Shown piece after piece: positions 45,146 to 58,235 of a DNA stretch of 64,000 nucleotides; the first letter of the stretch is position 1, and each line of letters starts with the position of its first letter. The DNA is from Colletotrichum lupini (Eukaryota; Ascomycota; Sordariomycetes; Glomerellales; Glomerellaceae). The notes under the pieces were generated by a model. It saw nothing but the letters and a program-made list of their open reading frames with translations, ran no database searches and had not been told where the DNA came from. The position numbers were made by a program, and so were the translations under genes. The DNA is taken from the NCBI RefSeq assembly GCF_023278565.1, contig NC_064680.1, forward strand, positions 1,116,001 through 1,180,000, written 5' to 3'.

Positions 45146-47609
45146 CATGCAGGGCGGCCGGGGACGGCGGGCGCTGTATATATGTCCATCAAGTGTACAT
45201 ACAATTGTATCATGAGTTCTAATCCGTTTTCTCAGTTACCTGACCTGCTTCACCCTTCGCTTGTGCGAACGTGCGCGCGCGTACCCAGTTATAAGCGATC
45301 ATTTTGTCTTCCCGTTTACATGAATCGGTCTGCAGACACGTTTGTTCCATGATAAATATGACTCTCCGTCAGCGCATGGCCTCAAATAACTAATGTTCCA
45401 GGGATACGCGTGTTTAAGAAAGACAACAATGTAAGAAACACAACGAAGAAACCACCGCGTGCACGCACCGAAAACGTCGATTCCGCACCCGTTTATCTGA
45501 TCCGTTAAGCATTTCGCGCGACAACGTGATGTCGGTGTCGTGACGGTCTCGGTTTCTCGGCAAGTTCACGTTTTGGGTACAGCCCAACCCGTCTGACAGT
45601 GTCAGGTGGCTTGCTTGTATCTTTGCCTTGGGTTGGTGGTGTCGAGTGACCTTGCCTACCCGCCCGACTAGTCTCTAACTCACCTTACCCTTCCTTGCTT
45701 TACCTTGCCACGTTTTTATTCCTGCCCTTGCCTTGGGAATATGACGTCATTAGAGAAAGAAGCTCTTGTCTCTATGTATCTGTTGTGGTTTATTTTTGGG
45801 TCGGAGTTGGGTGTTGATCATGTGCTTGTTCTTTACGAAGTCGTAGGGGCCGGGTTCCCGGTGAGGCTGTTCCTAGCTGCCTGGCAAGTACTAAGCAAGT
45901 AGGCAGGGTGCGTGGTTCGTCCTCGAGTTGCGCATCATCCTACGATAGGTAGAACGCGTACTCACCGCAGAGATTTTATTGCCTTGTGGATTTTCAAGAC
46001 TTGTCGTCTATGTTCATATCTCATCGTGTTTAATAAGTACTTTACCTTATTCAAGAGAGATGGTACTCCAACTCAAACGAGCCTCCAACAAATGTGAGGG
46101 CTCACTCACTATAGTTCACGGTGTCTCAACTCATGCTGACGTGCTTTCGTATGAGAAAACCCCGCGTAGCTTTGTACCTCCCAAGCATAGCTCCTGTGAG
46201 AATTGGAAAGGGCGGGAAATGTAGCCCAGCAATACCTGTGACTCTCGTCAGCCCCTTCCTTTGACTGGAAAACACAGGTTATTGATCGGACTCGTTTTGT
46301 GTCGCTAGAGACTGAGTTGCCGACATACTTTGAGCTGGCATTTCAGGGCCATGCAGCGGGAAGTATTACTAATAATTACTCATTAAAAGCTCTGAGATAT
46401 TAAAGACATTTTTCGTGTGTCTAGAGAAGCACTTAACTCCCTCGGTCAGTGCATATACGTGTCTTCAATCACGCCAATATAGCAGGTAAAGCATGGATAT
46501 CGGGGAGCCTGTTGTAAAACTACTATCAACTCTTTGCTTATCATCCCGAGAAACTAGCTGTGACTGGCGCCCGGCCTTAGCAATATTCAAAAGAACGACA
46601 CACACCGCGGGTTGTCCGCGCTCGTTACCACGAGCAGTAAGGTTGAAACTCACCGGAAACCATCCGCGATGGTGCCCGGGGGACGCTCCACAGCACCACC
46701 GGCCACGGAGCGGGGTCTTGATAATCGGCGGCCTCATATGAAGAGAAACGCCGTCGGGACGGGTCCAAGTGCCTCGCACCGATCTTGAGAGTCCCCCACC
46801 CCTCGACTCCCAACAACTTTCGCATCCCACCAGGGGTTTCACTCCACCTCACTTAAGCTTGAACTCTCATGCTTAACAACAAACCTTACCCCCATGGTGA
46901 GCTGATTGCCTTCTCGGCTCTTGCTTCTCACAACCCGATAGCTTATTGAAGTTAAGGCCTAGCACATGCTTGACGGTAATCAAAGGAAGTTGCCGAGAGG
47001 GTGGAAGGGAATGTTTAAGTGCGAATCCAACCTGGAGCGATAAGTACTGCCATGTGAGAAAGTTGTTGAGGGGAAGAGGAAATGCACTCAAGATATTGTC
47101 ACCTCAGCCCATTCTCATCCCAGCATCTGCACACACGAAGCCGCGCTGGGCTACCAATGGTATCCTGGCCGGATCAGTATTCCTCCCCGACCAGAGTAAG
47201 ATCTGACGAGCCGCATGGCCGTCGGACTTTAGCTTCGTGATGGAATAGACCTATTTTTGCCTTTGTGAGTAGGATTTGGTTCCGCCTATCTTTTTCAATC
47301 TTCAGTCTTGTTTCGGAAAGTGGGAGCTATCATCTGTCTCTAACGGTAGGGTTTGCATTATACTTGTAAAGTCATCTCAAATGCGTTATCACCCTTCAGC
47401 TTCGCTCTCGGCACCGTAGAACACCTCAGAATGATGTATAAAAATGCTCAATGGCACGGACGAAGAGTTATATAAAATGTTGCCCTTTGAACCAGTCTTA
47501 TCACGAGAACTTGCGCGCTTTCCTACTTGCCACTGTACATCTATCAAAGACACTCGAACTGAATTTCATTCCGACTGCAGTCCGATGCATCAAATTGGGC
47601 GCCATCAGC
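45146..47609. other. Long intergenic region, nothing recognised
   Basis: About 2.4 kb. Open frames of 60-125 codons occur on both strands but none has an ATG, domain and composition that hold together. An in-frame ATG at 47451 could extend the methyltransferase by 53 residues. Confidence 0.4.
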
Positions 47610-48779
47610 ATGGCATCCTACACTCACTCAAGCAAGGGAACACCCGGCCAATCCAAACTCTTCCTCAACCCCGCGGCCCTGAGCCCCGCGGGAGACAGGG
47701 CTAACCACACCACGTTCTGGCGAAACCCCAAGGTCGGGAACATCTACCGTAACACCGAGTACATCACTGGTCCGATCACGCAGCCGCTGCTGAATTATTG
47801 CGGTCTGACAGAGGATAAGTTTGCTTCGCTCACTGAGCCTATCGAGGTGCTTGATATGTGCTGCGGTGCAGGCGTTGTCTCGGCCTGCATTCAGGAGATG
47901 CTGAAGTCAACAGGCCAAGGTGGGAAGGGGCTTGTGAGATTGACTTGCTCTGATTCTAGTGGTGGTCAGATTGAACATGTAAGGGGCCGAGTTGGGAAGG
48001 ACGGCTGGACGGATACGACGGTGGTCCAGGCGGATATGGCGGTATGTGACAGGCTCCCTCCCAATATGGGTAGTTTAGAGTCTCTTTGTACATGGATGGT
48101 TGATGTAACAATAGATTCTTTACTGACTACATCAGAGCTTACCATTTGAGTCGAATAGCTTTGACTTCATCGTCGTTGGCATGGCGTTGATGGTTGTCGC
48201 TGAACCCTACGCGGGTCTAGCAGGTATGTGCGCCGCCAATGTCTACTGTCAAAGGATACAACACTGTCAAGGAGAAACATCGTTCCCTGGCCTGTCACTG
48301 ATTTATTAGTAGAACTTTACCGCGTCCTCAAGCCAGGCGGTCGTATCGCGAGTTCTACATGGGCAACGGAAGGTTGGGTCTACGATACCCGCGATGCCGT
48401 CGCAAACCTTAGCGTCCCCGGGCAGCAACCGGTGCCATGGCCGCAGAAGTCATGCCATCTGACCGGACTTTGGTCACCTGGCGCATGGGATGATCCCTAT
48501 TTCGCGGCTGCCATGTACAATGCTTCGGGACTGACTGAGATTGACTCGGAAACTCTGGCCAAGCCTATCACTTTCAGAGATCCTGAGCAATTTTGTATTG
48601 TTTTTCAGGCGCTGCTTACGGGTACCGTTGAGAGATACTGGTCTGAGGAGCAAAAGGAAAAGTTAAGGCACAAGTTGAAGCCTGTCATTGTTGAGTATTT
48701 GGGGAAAAAGCACGGCGGAGGGCCGTTTGAGATTGAGAGGTCTATTGTACTCGTTAGCGGGACGAAGGCAAAAGTGTGA
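47610..48779 (+). CDS. SAM-dependent methyltransferase (class I, UbiE/COQ5-like)
   Basis: Transfers a methyl group from S-adenosylmethionine to an unknown acceptor, probably in the cytosol. Exons are 47610-48041, 48151-48223 and 48310-48779 (introns 109 and 86 bp), giving 324 residues. The ATG at 47610 (CAGCATGG) is preferred over 47451. Motif I is VLDMCCGAGVVS; an acidic motif II region reads VRLTCSDSSGGQIEHVRGR; VVQADMA..NSFDFIVVGMAL matches motif III/IV; and ELYRVLKPGGRIASSTW is the typical post-IV strand. The C-terminal half carries the substrate cap. No biosynthetic partner is adjacent, so pathway membership is unknown. Confidence 0.85.
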
Positions 48780-50047
48780 ATCCTTTGATATGGCAGTTAG
48801 GATAGATGAGAGATTCGGTGTAACAAAGTCTATCCTGCCTGTGCTACCTTAGTTGCAGTGAGATCCATGCGAAAGCTCCAAAGCAGGCTACTACTTTCCG
48901 AATGATTTGAGTCGTTGACTAGTAAAATTGGAAACTTCCCTGTCCCGCTAGATGTTCAAATTGGACGAGCATACGTGGATGGCAAAGTTTATGGTAACAT
49001 ATCATCAGGAAGTTCGCAAATCTCGAGGCAAAATGGGTTCAGACAGAAGTCTTATTAGTAGGCCATGGACAAAGCCAGTGGAACTGATGTTGAGAGACGC
49101 TGACGACCTCTGGACTAGAGAACTTCATTCCAGCGTAGGAGTGAGAGTACGAGAAGAAACCTGTGCCGATTCTGAAGATTGGTAAGGTGATTTGAAGGCA
49201 ACGATAGTGGGTATGCCCTGATTGACTACGGATCTGGAATATGGTCATCACGTCCCAAAACGACAGGTAGTCTTGCAAGCAAAAATGGCTCCCAATACTC
49301 AGGCAAGCGCTACGGAAGAATGAACTTTTCAAAGCCAACACAGTCGTCTGAGCAGCTAATGAATTATTATCGAGCCCAATGATACAATGATCGCGGCTTC
49401 GGCAGCTATCTACGCCCGAGTGAAGTTACCGACGCCGATGCTGAGATCTCGGGTACGCTCGCAATACCTGCAGCGATCGATGCCTTGTCCTAGGTGCCAA
49501 GCACCTCTTACGTGTCTCTCAGCTGATTCCACTCCAAATATCGTTACGGCGATATGTTGAGTCAAGGCAAAACTAGAATATTTCCGTAGTCTGGTTTCAT
49601 CCTGGTGGGCGTTAGCGTTTCTGACTCTGTATGTTTTATGATTAAAGCTTCAACGGAAGCTCTAAAGGCGCTGAGTGGACAGTGCACTCGAGCGAAGAGA
49701 CCGTGGCTCAGGCCTGAAGAGCAACCACTACCGAATCAACGCGCGCTAAGGGAAAGTTTAATCGAACGTACATGCGAACGATACCCTTTGGTTAGAACCA
49801 CTGTATCTGGGCCTCTGAGATATCGCGAGTAAGTTGGACGAGGTTCTTTAAAAACATGAAGAGGTCATCGGCATCACTGACTTGGACTCTGGACAATGGT
49901 CTACATAAGACTTAGAGTGCCCCTGCCTTGGTTTAGAAGTCGTATCCGAACGTTCCCATCTCCATATTCCCACCAGTTTTCAGTTGACCGTCACTTGACG
50001 CAAATTTGACAAACCTATCCGATACACGAAATTGAAGCAAGGCAACA
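48780..50047. other. Intergenic region, nothing recognised
   Basis: About 1.27 kb. Small open frames only (for example 48952-49185 and 49605-49832), without domains. Confidence 0.4.
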
Positions 50048-50380
50048 ATGCGGCTTCAAGCCCTACTACTTGCTAGCACGATCGCTCTTGGAAGCGTCGG
50101 AGCCCTAGGACTGAGTCTTCCTAGGAATTCAGCATTCGCCCTGGCAGCACTGGTATGGGTCCTTTATGAGCTACCTACTGCAAATAATTCACCGCCGTGA
50201 TCCGTCCAAATCGTGCTAATCAACCTTGCTTAGGCCCCTGGTGTTGCCTTTGCGTCTCCCGCACAACTTCTGACGCGAGCAGCAATGAGTCCTCGCGAAG
50301 AGGGTTTGAAACTTGAGGATCGTGCGAATCGGGGACCGCCCGGTTGTGGGCGTGATCCAGCCACCTGCCAAAGAGACTAG
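50048..50380 (+). CDS. Small secreted protein, 83 residues, spliced, candidate effector
   Basis: A gene visible only after splicing. Exon 1 is 50048-50152 and exon 2 is 50234-50380; the 81-bp intron has GTATGG..CTTAG ends and keeps phase 0. The product starts MRLQALLLASTIALGSVGA, a convincing signal peptide (Arg, then a hydrophobic core, small residues at the cut). The mature part is short and charged, and ends with the only two cysteines in GCGRDPATCQRD, which could form one small disulfide loop. No Kex2 (KR/RR) sites are present. The ATG has a purine at -3 (ACAATGC). I do not recognise the family. The absence of other domains, small size and secretion suit an effector or signalling peptide; a chance ORF remains possible. 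Confidence 0.5.
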
Positions 50381-51057
50381 GCCTCGCGATGATTCAACGG
50401 CTGGATCTACGACCTCCGAGGTCGACGAGTGAGTGACAGATCTACGAATCGGTCAAAGTGAAACGGTTAAATATATCAATGGAGGCACACGAATAGACTA
50501 TCATTACAGAATATCGCCACTATTGAATGCTGAGATTGCCTCTTTTCCTCGATGTTTGAGAAGAAAAAAAAAAAGAAACGAGTGTAAAAAAGATGAGAAG
50601 TCTAGGATCACGATGTTGACTTTCGTAAACGACTCCACTGGAATTGCCCTTGTTTGGAACGTCGATGTTCCAAGAATGGCTGCCTGCTGTCGTGACTGCA
50701 CGCGAATAGGAGCCAATGGAAGCCCACATGTGCTCTCACTGGGCTTTCGAGATATGTTGAGGTACTCCAAGAGCTTCCTGCCAATCATTCACAAATATTT
50801 GTCATCGCCTGGTCATTTAATGTTAATTAGAAGTGCCGAAGCATGATGGCCATGCGATTGGCTTGGAAACCTCCATCAGGTTGGTCCCATGAAGGCGCAG
50901 CACACAAGGCGAACCCAGAGGCAGACTGCCGCAGAGCCTGACTTTACCCCTCATCCTTCCCACAAAATTTCGTAAATCTTCCTATAGCAAGATCCTCCCT
51001 CTCGTTGGCATTCCCTCGAAAGTTTATCTTCTTTTCTCCTGCGTGTCGTCTCAGGGC
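50381..51057. other. Intergenic region, nothing recognised
   Basis: About 680 bp, with an A-rich run near 50563-50575. The open frame at 50433-50846 has no domain and is probably chance. Confidence 0.4.
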
Positions 51058-54000
51058 ATGGCTGAATTCTTTGGAGTTGCCGCTGGAGTGGCTGGTTTTG
51101 TGTCCCTCATGGTACAGATTGGTGAGGGCGTCAGCAAATTGCGAGCTATCCACGACAATGCGGGCAAGGCTGCGACCGATATCAGCACCCTTATCCGAGA
51201 ACTGGATCTCTTGACACATGTTATGCAGGATATAATTGTGCATGCTTCTAATCGCAATGATTCTGTGGTTCAACATTGTCAAGCGGATTGCGACCAAGTT
51301 GTTCGGGATTTGAAGTCTCTGATCGCGAAGATACCTCCAACATCAAAAAGTACTGTAAAGGCCAACGCGCTTAAGTTCCTTGCTTTTCGAGATTGGAACG
51401 AAAATGTGATGGCTTTGCAGCGAAGTATTCAAGGGGCGAAGATCAATATGATTTTGTGCGTGTCATAATCCTTTGAAGATACTTCTGCCGCCTTTCAATC
51501 ACTAACAGAGTGTCAATGTCAGGATCACGACGTATAGAAACTCGAACCAGCTTAAAGAGTTAACCTTGGTCAGCCAACTTCACACCTTGCCGCCGACAGG
51601 AAATCCTCCTGATGAGTCTGCCTCAGAGCTGGCTCCGGCTTCTGCTTCGGACTTATCCCAATCTCCAACCGCCTCCGTTGGCATAGTGCCAAGAAGAGAG
51701 AAATTGAGGGCCAAACATAGAGGAAATTGCCTTTTGAGACCATGCTCTTGTGTTTGCCATCGCACGAACAGGACAACACATCGGTTCTGGGCTCTAGAGT
51801 ATACTCCTTGGGGCGCTTTGCAGCAGAGCTGCGACCTGGAGACCTGCAACACGACAAGATACGGAGCTTCAGTGAGGCTTGCGTTCTCGCAGTTTGGCAT
51901 TAGATGGGCAGCAGTGCTTGAGGTCTATGCTATCACATCCGCAGGCAGGTTCTCACTTCGTCCGAATCTCGAAATGGAGCAAATAGTGCCGTACACGTCT
52001 CCAGGTTTCGAGATTATATGGAGGTGCCAGACGTACAGCATTGGATTCGAAGAGGCTAGCGAAAGCCTGAGACAGCTCTACAGAGCAGACCCGCAAGGTT
52101 TCAGCCGCCACGTGAATCCAGGTGGGAAGTCCTATATCGAGGTGGGTTTGCCAAAGCTTCATTTACGGCCATATTCTGACAGATGATGATGATAGGAGAT
52201 TTTGAGGTATCCGTGGGCAAGGGGACATGATCAGACTCAATGGGAACTACTGATACTCTTCATGCAAGAGTTCGAAATGACCAAAGGGACTGACAGTGTG
52301 CCGTAGGTCAAACTCGTAAACTGGGAGCATGTGAAATGGCTAAGGTCATTGATTCGTCATTACAGGTTTCTTGTGCAATGCGCGCAGTGGATTGGCGAAG
52401 GCCCCCACTTGTACTTGCTGGAACTCCTTCTCGATTTGGGTTACGATGTCTCCGGAGTTGTTGGGGATTTTCAAGACTGGCCAGCGCTGTCATCGCCGAA
52501 CTGGATCTCAGAAGCAATTACCCCAGACCCTTTCTTCATCGAATATTTCAAGATAGTGTGCACACACAACCAAGGTTAGTTCAGTCCTCAGCCTAAAGCA
52601 TCTCACTGATTTCTGTACTCGAGAGGAATAGCGAGGAAAACGAAATGGCCCCTAACGTGTGATACGCAGGATTCGCTGGAATGACACCACTCCACGAGGC
52701 TATACTGATCGAGTCGACACAAACAGTAGCCAGATGGATATCTAAGTCTAAGAAAGACGAAAAGAACAGCCTCGGGCAGACACCCCTTCACCTGGCTGTT
52801 TCGGACCCTCAACGATTGAAAGCACTCATTGACTCGGGACATGATGTTAACATGACTGACATCCATGGCATCACACCCCTGATGTACGCTGCTGCCGTAA
52901 ACCAGGATGAATCCGTCACCCTTTTGATTGAAGCTGGGGCCTGCATCAACGCAGGTGATAAAAAGTATGGGCGTACTTTTCTACACTACGCCGCCGTGCG
53001 TGGACATTGGAAGTTGATCCTCAGGTTCCTAGTTCGCCTGGAAGGCTTTGCCGACAATTGGATTGTGGAGGGCTGGGCCGAAAGCGCTGTCTTGTTGTAT
53101 CACGTCGAATATCCCAACCTTGGCAATCTTGAAATGCGCGAGGTTTTTCTCGGGCAGCTCTTGATGAAGTGTCGTACAGCCAACTTGACCTTTGATGATG
53201 TGACTTCTGGCATTAAAGACAATTGTCTGCTACATTACAACACCGGAATCACTGACTTCGAGGCTTTGATGGAGCAAGGGTACAGGCTATTCAACCATAT
53301 GAATAGCAAAGGCCAAACCCCTCTGATGGTAGCCGCCGAATTGGGCGAACCTGATCTGGTCAGAAAGCTTGTTGAAGTCGGAGCTGACGTCAATCTCAAA
53401 GACTTTCATCATAGAACAGCTCTACACTTCGCTCTTGGTAGAATGGAGAAGAGCCGAGGCTACGGCTTCTGGATTGCTATGGAGACTTTGCGGATACTGC
53501 TGGCCGGAGGCGCGAATGTCTTCACTATAGATGGCTGCAGATGCCCCTGTTCATCCTTTGGCCGTCTCTCGGTTGTTGACTTGCTGAATTCTTCCAGACA
53601 TTGGTGGCAAGGGATATGGGAGAAGCCTCCAATCGCGGCGATGGAGCTTCTGTGCCTCACAGTGGAATATAGAGGAGCACAAGAAGGAAAAGACTTGCTG
53701 CTTTCTTTCATTCGGTGGGAGAAGCATGAGAAGCTTGGAATGTCCCATCTTTGCTTCCAGCGTCATTCAGCGGATGGCCTCTATGGCTTTGTTGCTTCAT
53801 CTCGTCCACTCTGCCTGCAGGCTGAAGAAGTCGACGACATACTCGACGAAGAGTCAGAGTTTCTTGCCATTTTGGAAACTGAGATGGAAGAATCAAGTGC
53901 CAAGAACTTTGAGCACCTACTTAAGGACTGGCTCAAGCAGATGAAGAGCAGACTTGATAAAGAGGTTGAGGAAAAAAGCAGATCAGATGCGAAATGTGTG

Positions 54001-54440
54001 AAAGGGCAGGCGGAAGTCAAGGTACCTATGCTGAACTCTACCCCCAATGTGACGTCGTGCACCAATACTCATGTATTACCGAACAGCATGGCTACCAGGT
54101 GGATTATAAACGCGATTGCTTCTACCACAACTTGGTCGTAGACGTAGACTGGCCAGATCCTACACGAGCAATCAGATCTTCTCTGGCTATGTACATCGCT
54201 TGGATCGAGCATGAATACGATCATGGGGCCACTGCACGCTTGGCTGGACCATTCCACAAGGACTGGTACTCTACTAGGACCTCAATGGTTCACAAGTTTA
54301 TCGAAGTCTTCTGCATACCGACAGCAGAGATTGCACACGCTTTGAAGCGCTCGGATGCGACTATCGAGGAAGAACGGTATGGACATGTCAATATTGAGCT
54401 GATCATAGAACACTTTCTTCGGCCTGCTTCAAAGTACTAA
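51058..54440 (+). CDS. Ankyrin-repeat protein with fungal NLR-type N-terminal domain
   Basis: Large intracellular protein of the kind expanded in ascomycetes. Six exons fit phase: 51058-51455, 51523-52141, 52196-52302, 52366-52574, 52670-54021 and 54087-54440, giving 1012 residues. The N-terminus, MAEFFGVAAGVAGFVSLMVQ, followed by KLRAIHDNAGKAATDISTL, matches the helical domain that heads many fungal STAND/NLR and ankyrin proteins (HeLo-like or related). A middle domain follows with RPCSCVCH and DSVPFLVQCAQWIGEGPHLYLLELLL. Ankyrin repeats lie at about 445-560 (GMTPLHEAI, GQTPLHLAV, GITPLMYAA, RTFLHYAA) and 655-745 (GQTPLMVAAELG, RTALHFALG). The C-terminal region has a Glu/Lys coiled-coil-like stretch. 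There is no NACHT or NB-ARC. A heterokaryon or immune role is inference only. Confidence 0.83.
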
Positions 54441-55140
54441 TGGATTGACGATCGTCTTGGAAAGCAACATACATTCCCGACCCACGAGCTGGCAGAAGTG
54501 TTTCCCTTTGAGAGGATCAATCTTTACAACTTTCGCTCATTTTCGGTCCCTTTTGTGAAGTCTGTAACTTGGAAAAAAAAATGGGTTGTTTGGGTCGAAG
54601 AAGATCTGGATAGTACTTTTGGTATTTAGGAACTGTGGTAAATAAGGCGTAATTGCTGGCCGGCAATTACGGTTCCGTTTTTGTACGACAGGTACCATGT
54701 CGCAGCAATACTCAGATTCTTCCAAGGCCATCGTCAACTACAGAACGGGAGACGGTTTTGATGACAGTAGCTGTCTTGGAGATGCCCTATTGTGCCCAAC
54801 CGCACAGCAAAGAGGTGTAGCCACACATGATTTGCCGAACTCTGATAGCGTGGTTGGCCTCCTGCATTTGCCTTGTCGCTGCATCAAGGATACGCTGAGA
54901 TTTTCACCTGGCTTTTCACTGGTCGTCCTGAGATTACCCCTCTTCAAGCAGCGCGAGAAGATGTCTGCTGTTTACTACGTATAATTAGCTTACACTTCTC
55001 GCTCAGGATCATGTGCGTCCCTCAACTATCGCCACTCCGCTGTGGCTTAAATAAAATACCCTACATCGGCCAGTCGTCCAGCGTTCAACCCTCCCTCGGT
55101 CCTACCCCAGCAGTCATTAATAATCTGAGCGAATTTTACG
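54441..55140. other. Intergenic stretch with a possible ankyrin-like fragment
   Basis: About 700 bp. One frame around 54873-54990 reads GYAEIFTWLF..RPEITPLQAARED, vaguely ankyrin-like, but it is short and isolated. The ORF at 54697-54984 has no domain. I do not call a gene here. Confidence 0.35.
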
Positions 55141-57879
55141 ATGGCGAGTTGGTTGGAAGTCAGAACGCGAGCGGCGGCACCATCGCCAGCCGTAAGGTGC
55201 CGATTTGATCTCAAAGGATGTTGCCGCTCAGGGTCTGACTGCCCATTCGTCCATGAAGGGCCCAGAAAGTCGCCTGCATCCGGAAAGGCCGATGCGGTCC
55301 TATCGCCAGTGATCTGCAAGTTCTTTGCAAAGGGCTTCTGCTCCAGAGGCGATGAATGCGCCTTCCCTCACATCTATCAAACCGTGCCGTCTGGCCCATC
55401 TCACGAGTCTGCGCTGAGAGGCGTGGAGCCCACTGGATCAGTAGCGGAAGACTCCCGCTCCAAGATCCCCTGCGTCTTCTTTGCAAAGGGAAATTGTAGA
55501 AGTGGCGTCAAGTGCGCATTTTCTCACGATAATGTCCCAAGAGAAGCAGCATCAGCAGCAAGTGAAGTTGCGGTATGTGGAACCTTAGACTCATCAAGCG
55601 ACCGAAGATGGGTGCTGATTTCCTGCTTCTAGCTGCCCGAACCGCAAGAGAAGTGCACACGTGAGCTACTAGGTGCCTGGGTAAACTTTGGCCCAGGCGC
55701 ATCTGTCGAGAAGCTATCGCTCTTCTCCGACTTTTCTTCCGCCAGCATTCTCAACCTACCCGCTCAAAGCGATGTTGCAGCAGTATCACGACTCCTGAGT
55801 CGATCGGGGTTCGACATTCCAAGTCTCGCCATTCGCGCAAGACCTCAAGGCATAGGGGGCTTGATGTGTGCTATCATCCGGGCAGAAGACCCTGACTTTG
55901 CACAATCACTCTACGAAAGGTTCAAGAATCCTAAGATCGAAGAAATATCCGGAATACCAGGATTGAAGGTCGAAGTGCACAAGCCTCTCAACCTTTATAC
56001 AAACAAGGGGTTCACCCACAGGGTAAATCGCAAGAAAGTCATCTGCTCCTGGCACAAACCAAAGCAACTGGCTTGCTTGACCTTTGGTTCCGAGTCTGCA
56101 GAGAGTGAAGTCCGCAGTAAATTTGGAATTGGAATATTTACTGTGCTGGGAGCGAAGGTTTCTTGTGCACCAAGGTCGAACGCGCTGCATCACCGACAGA
56201 GGAGCAACTTGGGAATGCCATATTCAGCCAATTCGTCACCGAAGTTGAGACTATACGTTCCACCACAAGCTACGAAGGACGACATTCTCAGCATGATTCC
56301 TCAGAGACAGCGACCCACAAGTGTAAAACTTGAGGGACTGCAGGACCTGGACAATACCAAGAGTGAGGTCGACTTGGTTGAAGCTCTACTCGTGGGCATT
56401 GGACCATTGGAGACGAGACTCAAGGCGGATGCAGACACCGTTGGCAAACGAGTCAAGGCGATGGCTCGTTTCTCGGACGAGGCAGACGCTATGACTGCGG
56501 TTAGGTTGCTTAACTCTAAGCCCTTGCCATTCAACAAGGACGACAGACTCAGCATCAGTAGAGTTCATTCTGCAACCTACAAGATCGCGGATCATATCTT
56601 CAGCGCGGTTCTTCTAGACTCCGAGAAAGCTGCTCAGACTTTCCGCTCGATAAGAGTCAACTTCAAAAGATTTCCACCGGCAAATGGCTACGTCACACTG
56701 AGACTCGAGAGTGAAAGGGGAGTTGATCTCGCGGCAGCTGAGACTCACACAGACAAGCTACTCGAAGGACGCTTAGTATACGATGCTGGAGGTAAGAAGC
56801 CCCTCTGGAGTCCATCTTTCAATAATAAATCACTGGCGAATCGACGGCTTCGACCCATCGAGGGACAGCATAAAGTGGCGTTTCAGTGCGCTCCGTCCAA
56901 AGCCGAGATCCACGTCTTCGGCTCACCCGAAGCCTCGCAGAGAGCTTGCGATGCATTGCTACAGGCTTTCAGCGACAACCCTTCCACAATCCACTATGTA
57001 CCGTTGACCTCTGAGAGTCTGCACTTGGCCATCAGGGGAGGATTCAAGGCTATCTGCGAAATCCTGGGTGAGGAAGCTGTATCCCTCAACATTCTTGAGA
57101 CACCCAAAAGGTTGGAGATCATCGGTCCGCGAGCTTCTTTTGACACGGCTATGGATATCTTGGCCAAAGGACGTTTACCTCAGGAGCATGAGACAACCGC
57201 AGTAGCAGAGGAATGCTGTCCGGTTTGTTGGACAACGGCTGAGACCCCACTGAAAGTCAAATGTGGACATGTGTACTGCCGTGACTGTTTCGAAAACTTC
57301 TGCCAATCGACCGTTGGTAACGGAGAATCGGGCATCCGCTGTCTGGCCGACGAGGGCGCTTGTAATGCCTTGTTCTCACTCCAGGAGCTTCAAGACTCCC
57401 TGTCATCGGTCACCTTCGAAGAGCTTCTTGCTTCCGCGGTGACGAGTCATGTCAAAAGTCGCCCGGATGAGTTTCGCTGGTGTCCAACCCCAGACTGCCA
57501 AGCCATATACAGACCGACATTGCAAGGACCGCCAAAAGTCTTCAGCTGCCGAGGGTGCTCAAAGACCATTTGCGCATCATGTAACGTCGACCACCGCGGC
57601 AAGACCTGTGCCGAACACAAATACGTCACATCAGGAGCAGCGGCAGATGCTGATAGGAAGTTCGACAAAGTCAAGAAGAAGCTAGGAATAAAAGATTGTC
57701 CTAGATGCAAAACTTCGATTCAAAAGTCGGACGGCTGCAACCACATGACTTGCAGCGCTTGCAAAGCACACATCTGCTGGGTTTGTCTGGAAGCTTTCAA
57801 TGATTCGAAGCCTTGCTATAATCACATGAACAAAGCACATGGAGGAATCTTCCCAGATGATGCGCTATACGAAGCATGA
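55141..57879 (+). CDS. RBR E3 ubiquitin ligase with CCCH zinc fingers
   Basis: Predicted RING-between-RING ubiquitin ligase that passes ubiquitin through a catalytic cysteine. Exons are 55141-55572 and 55633-57879 (60-bp intron), giving 892 residues. The N-terminus carries three CCCH-type fingers (CRFDLKGCCRSGSDCPFVH, CKFFAKGFCSRGDECAFPH, CVFFAKGNCRSGVKCAFSH), suggesting RNA binding. The middle (about 230-660) has RRM/KH-like alpha-beta segments but no firm call. RING1 begins near residue 670 (CCPVCWTTAETP..CGHVYCRDCF). IBR follows (WCPTPDCQAIYRP..CRGCSKTICASC). RING2 starts at Cys833 (CPRCKTSIQKSDGCNHMTC), with the probable catalytic Cys846. It sits beside the ankyrin protein gene in the same orientation. 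Confidence 0.9.
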
Positions 57880-58235
57880 AATCGAGACGAGAAGGGAGGC
57901 CTCAGATCAAAAGCGAATTGAGTAATTTGTCGCGTACGCGGGAATTTTTCTTCATGAATATGTCAAGCATTTGAGATGGAATTACTGCCATAGATTGTCC
58001 TTTTCTGTGTTGGTAATCTAGCCTTTTCCTACCCAAGACAGGATGAAATCACTACAGTGACTCATTCGTTTTGAATAGGCTTTTACAACAGGAACTCACA
58101 TCATTGAGCACGTCAAGCAAGACCAAAAACGTGCCAAGAATCGCTTTGTGTATTGATATTTTCTAGCCTCACTATTGCTCACTTCTCAGGTAAACATGTA
58201 GTTCGTGAGGTCCTTGTCGAACGTCCACGGAGGAT
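57880..58235. other. Convergent 3' intergenic stretch
   Basis: About 360 bp between the RBR ligase and LysM gene ends. Nothing recognised. Confidence 0.45.

Noticed and set aside
54697..54984. A 95-codon ORF and ankyrin-like snippet between the ankyrin and RBR genes
   Set aside because: Similarity is limited to about 30 residues in a different frame from the ORF; possibly a decayed fragment but not supportable.
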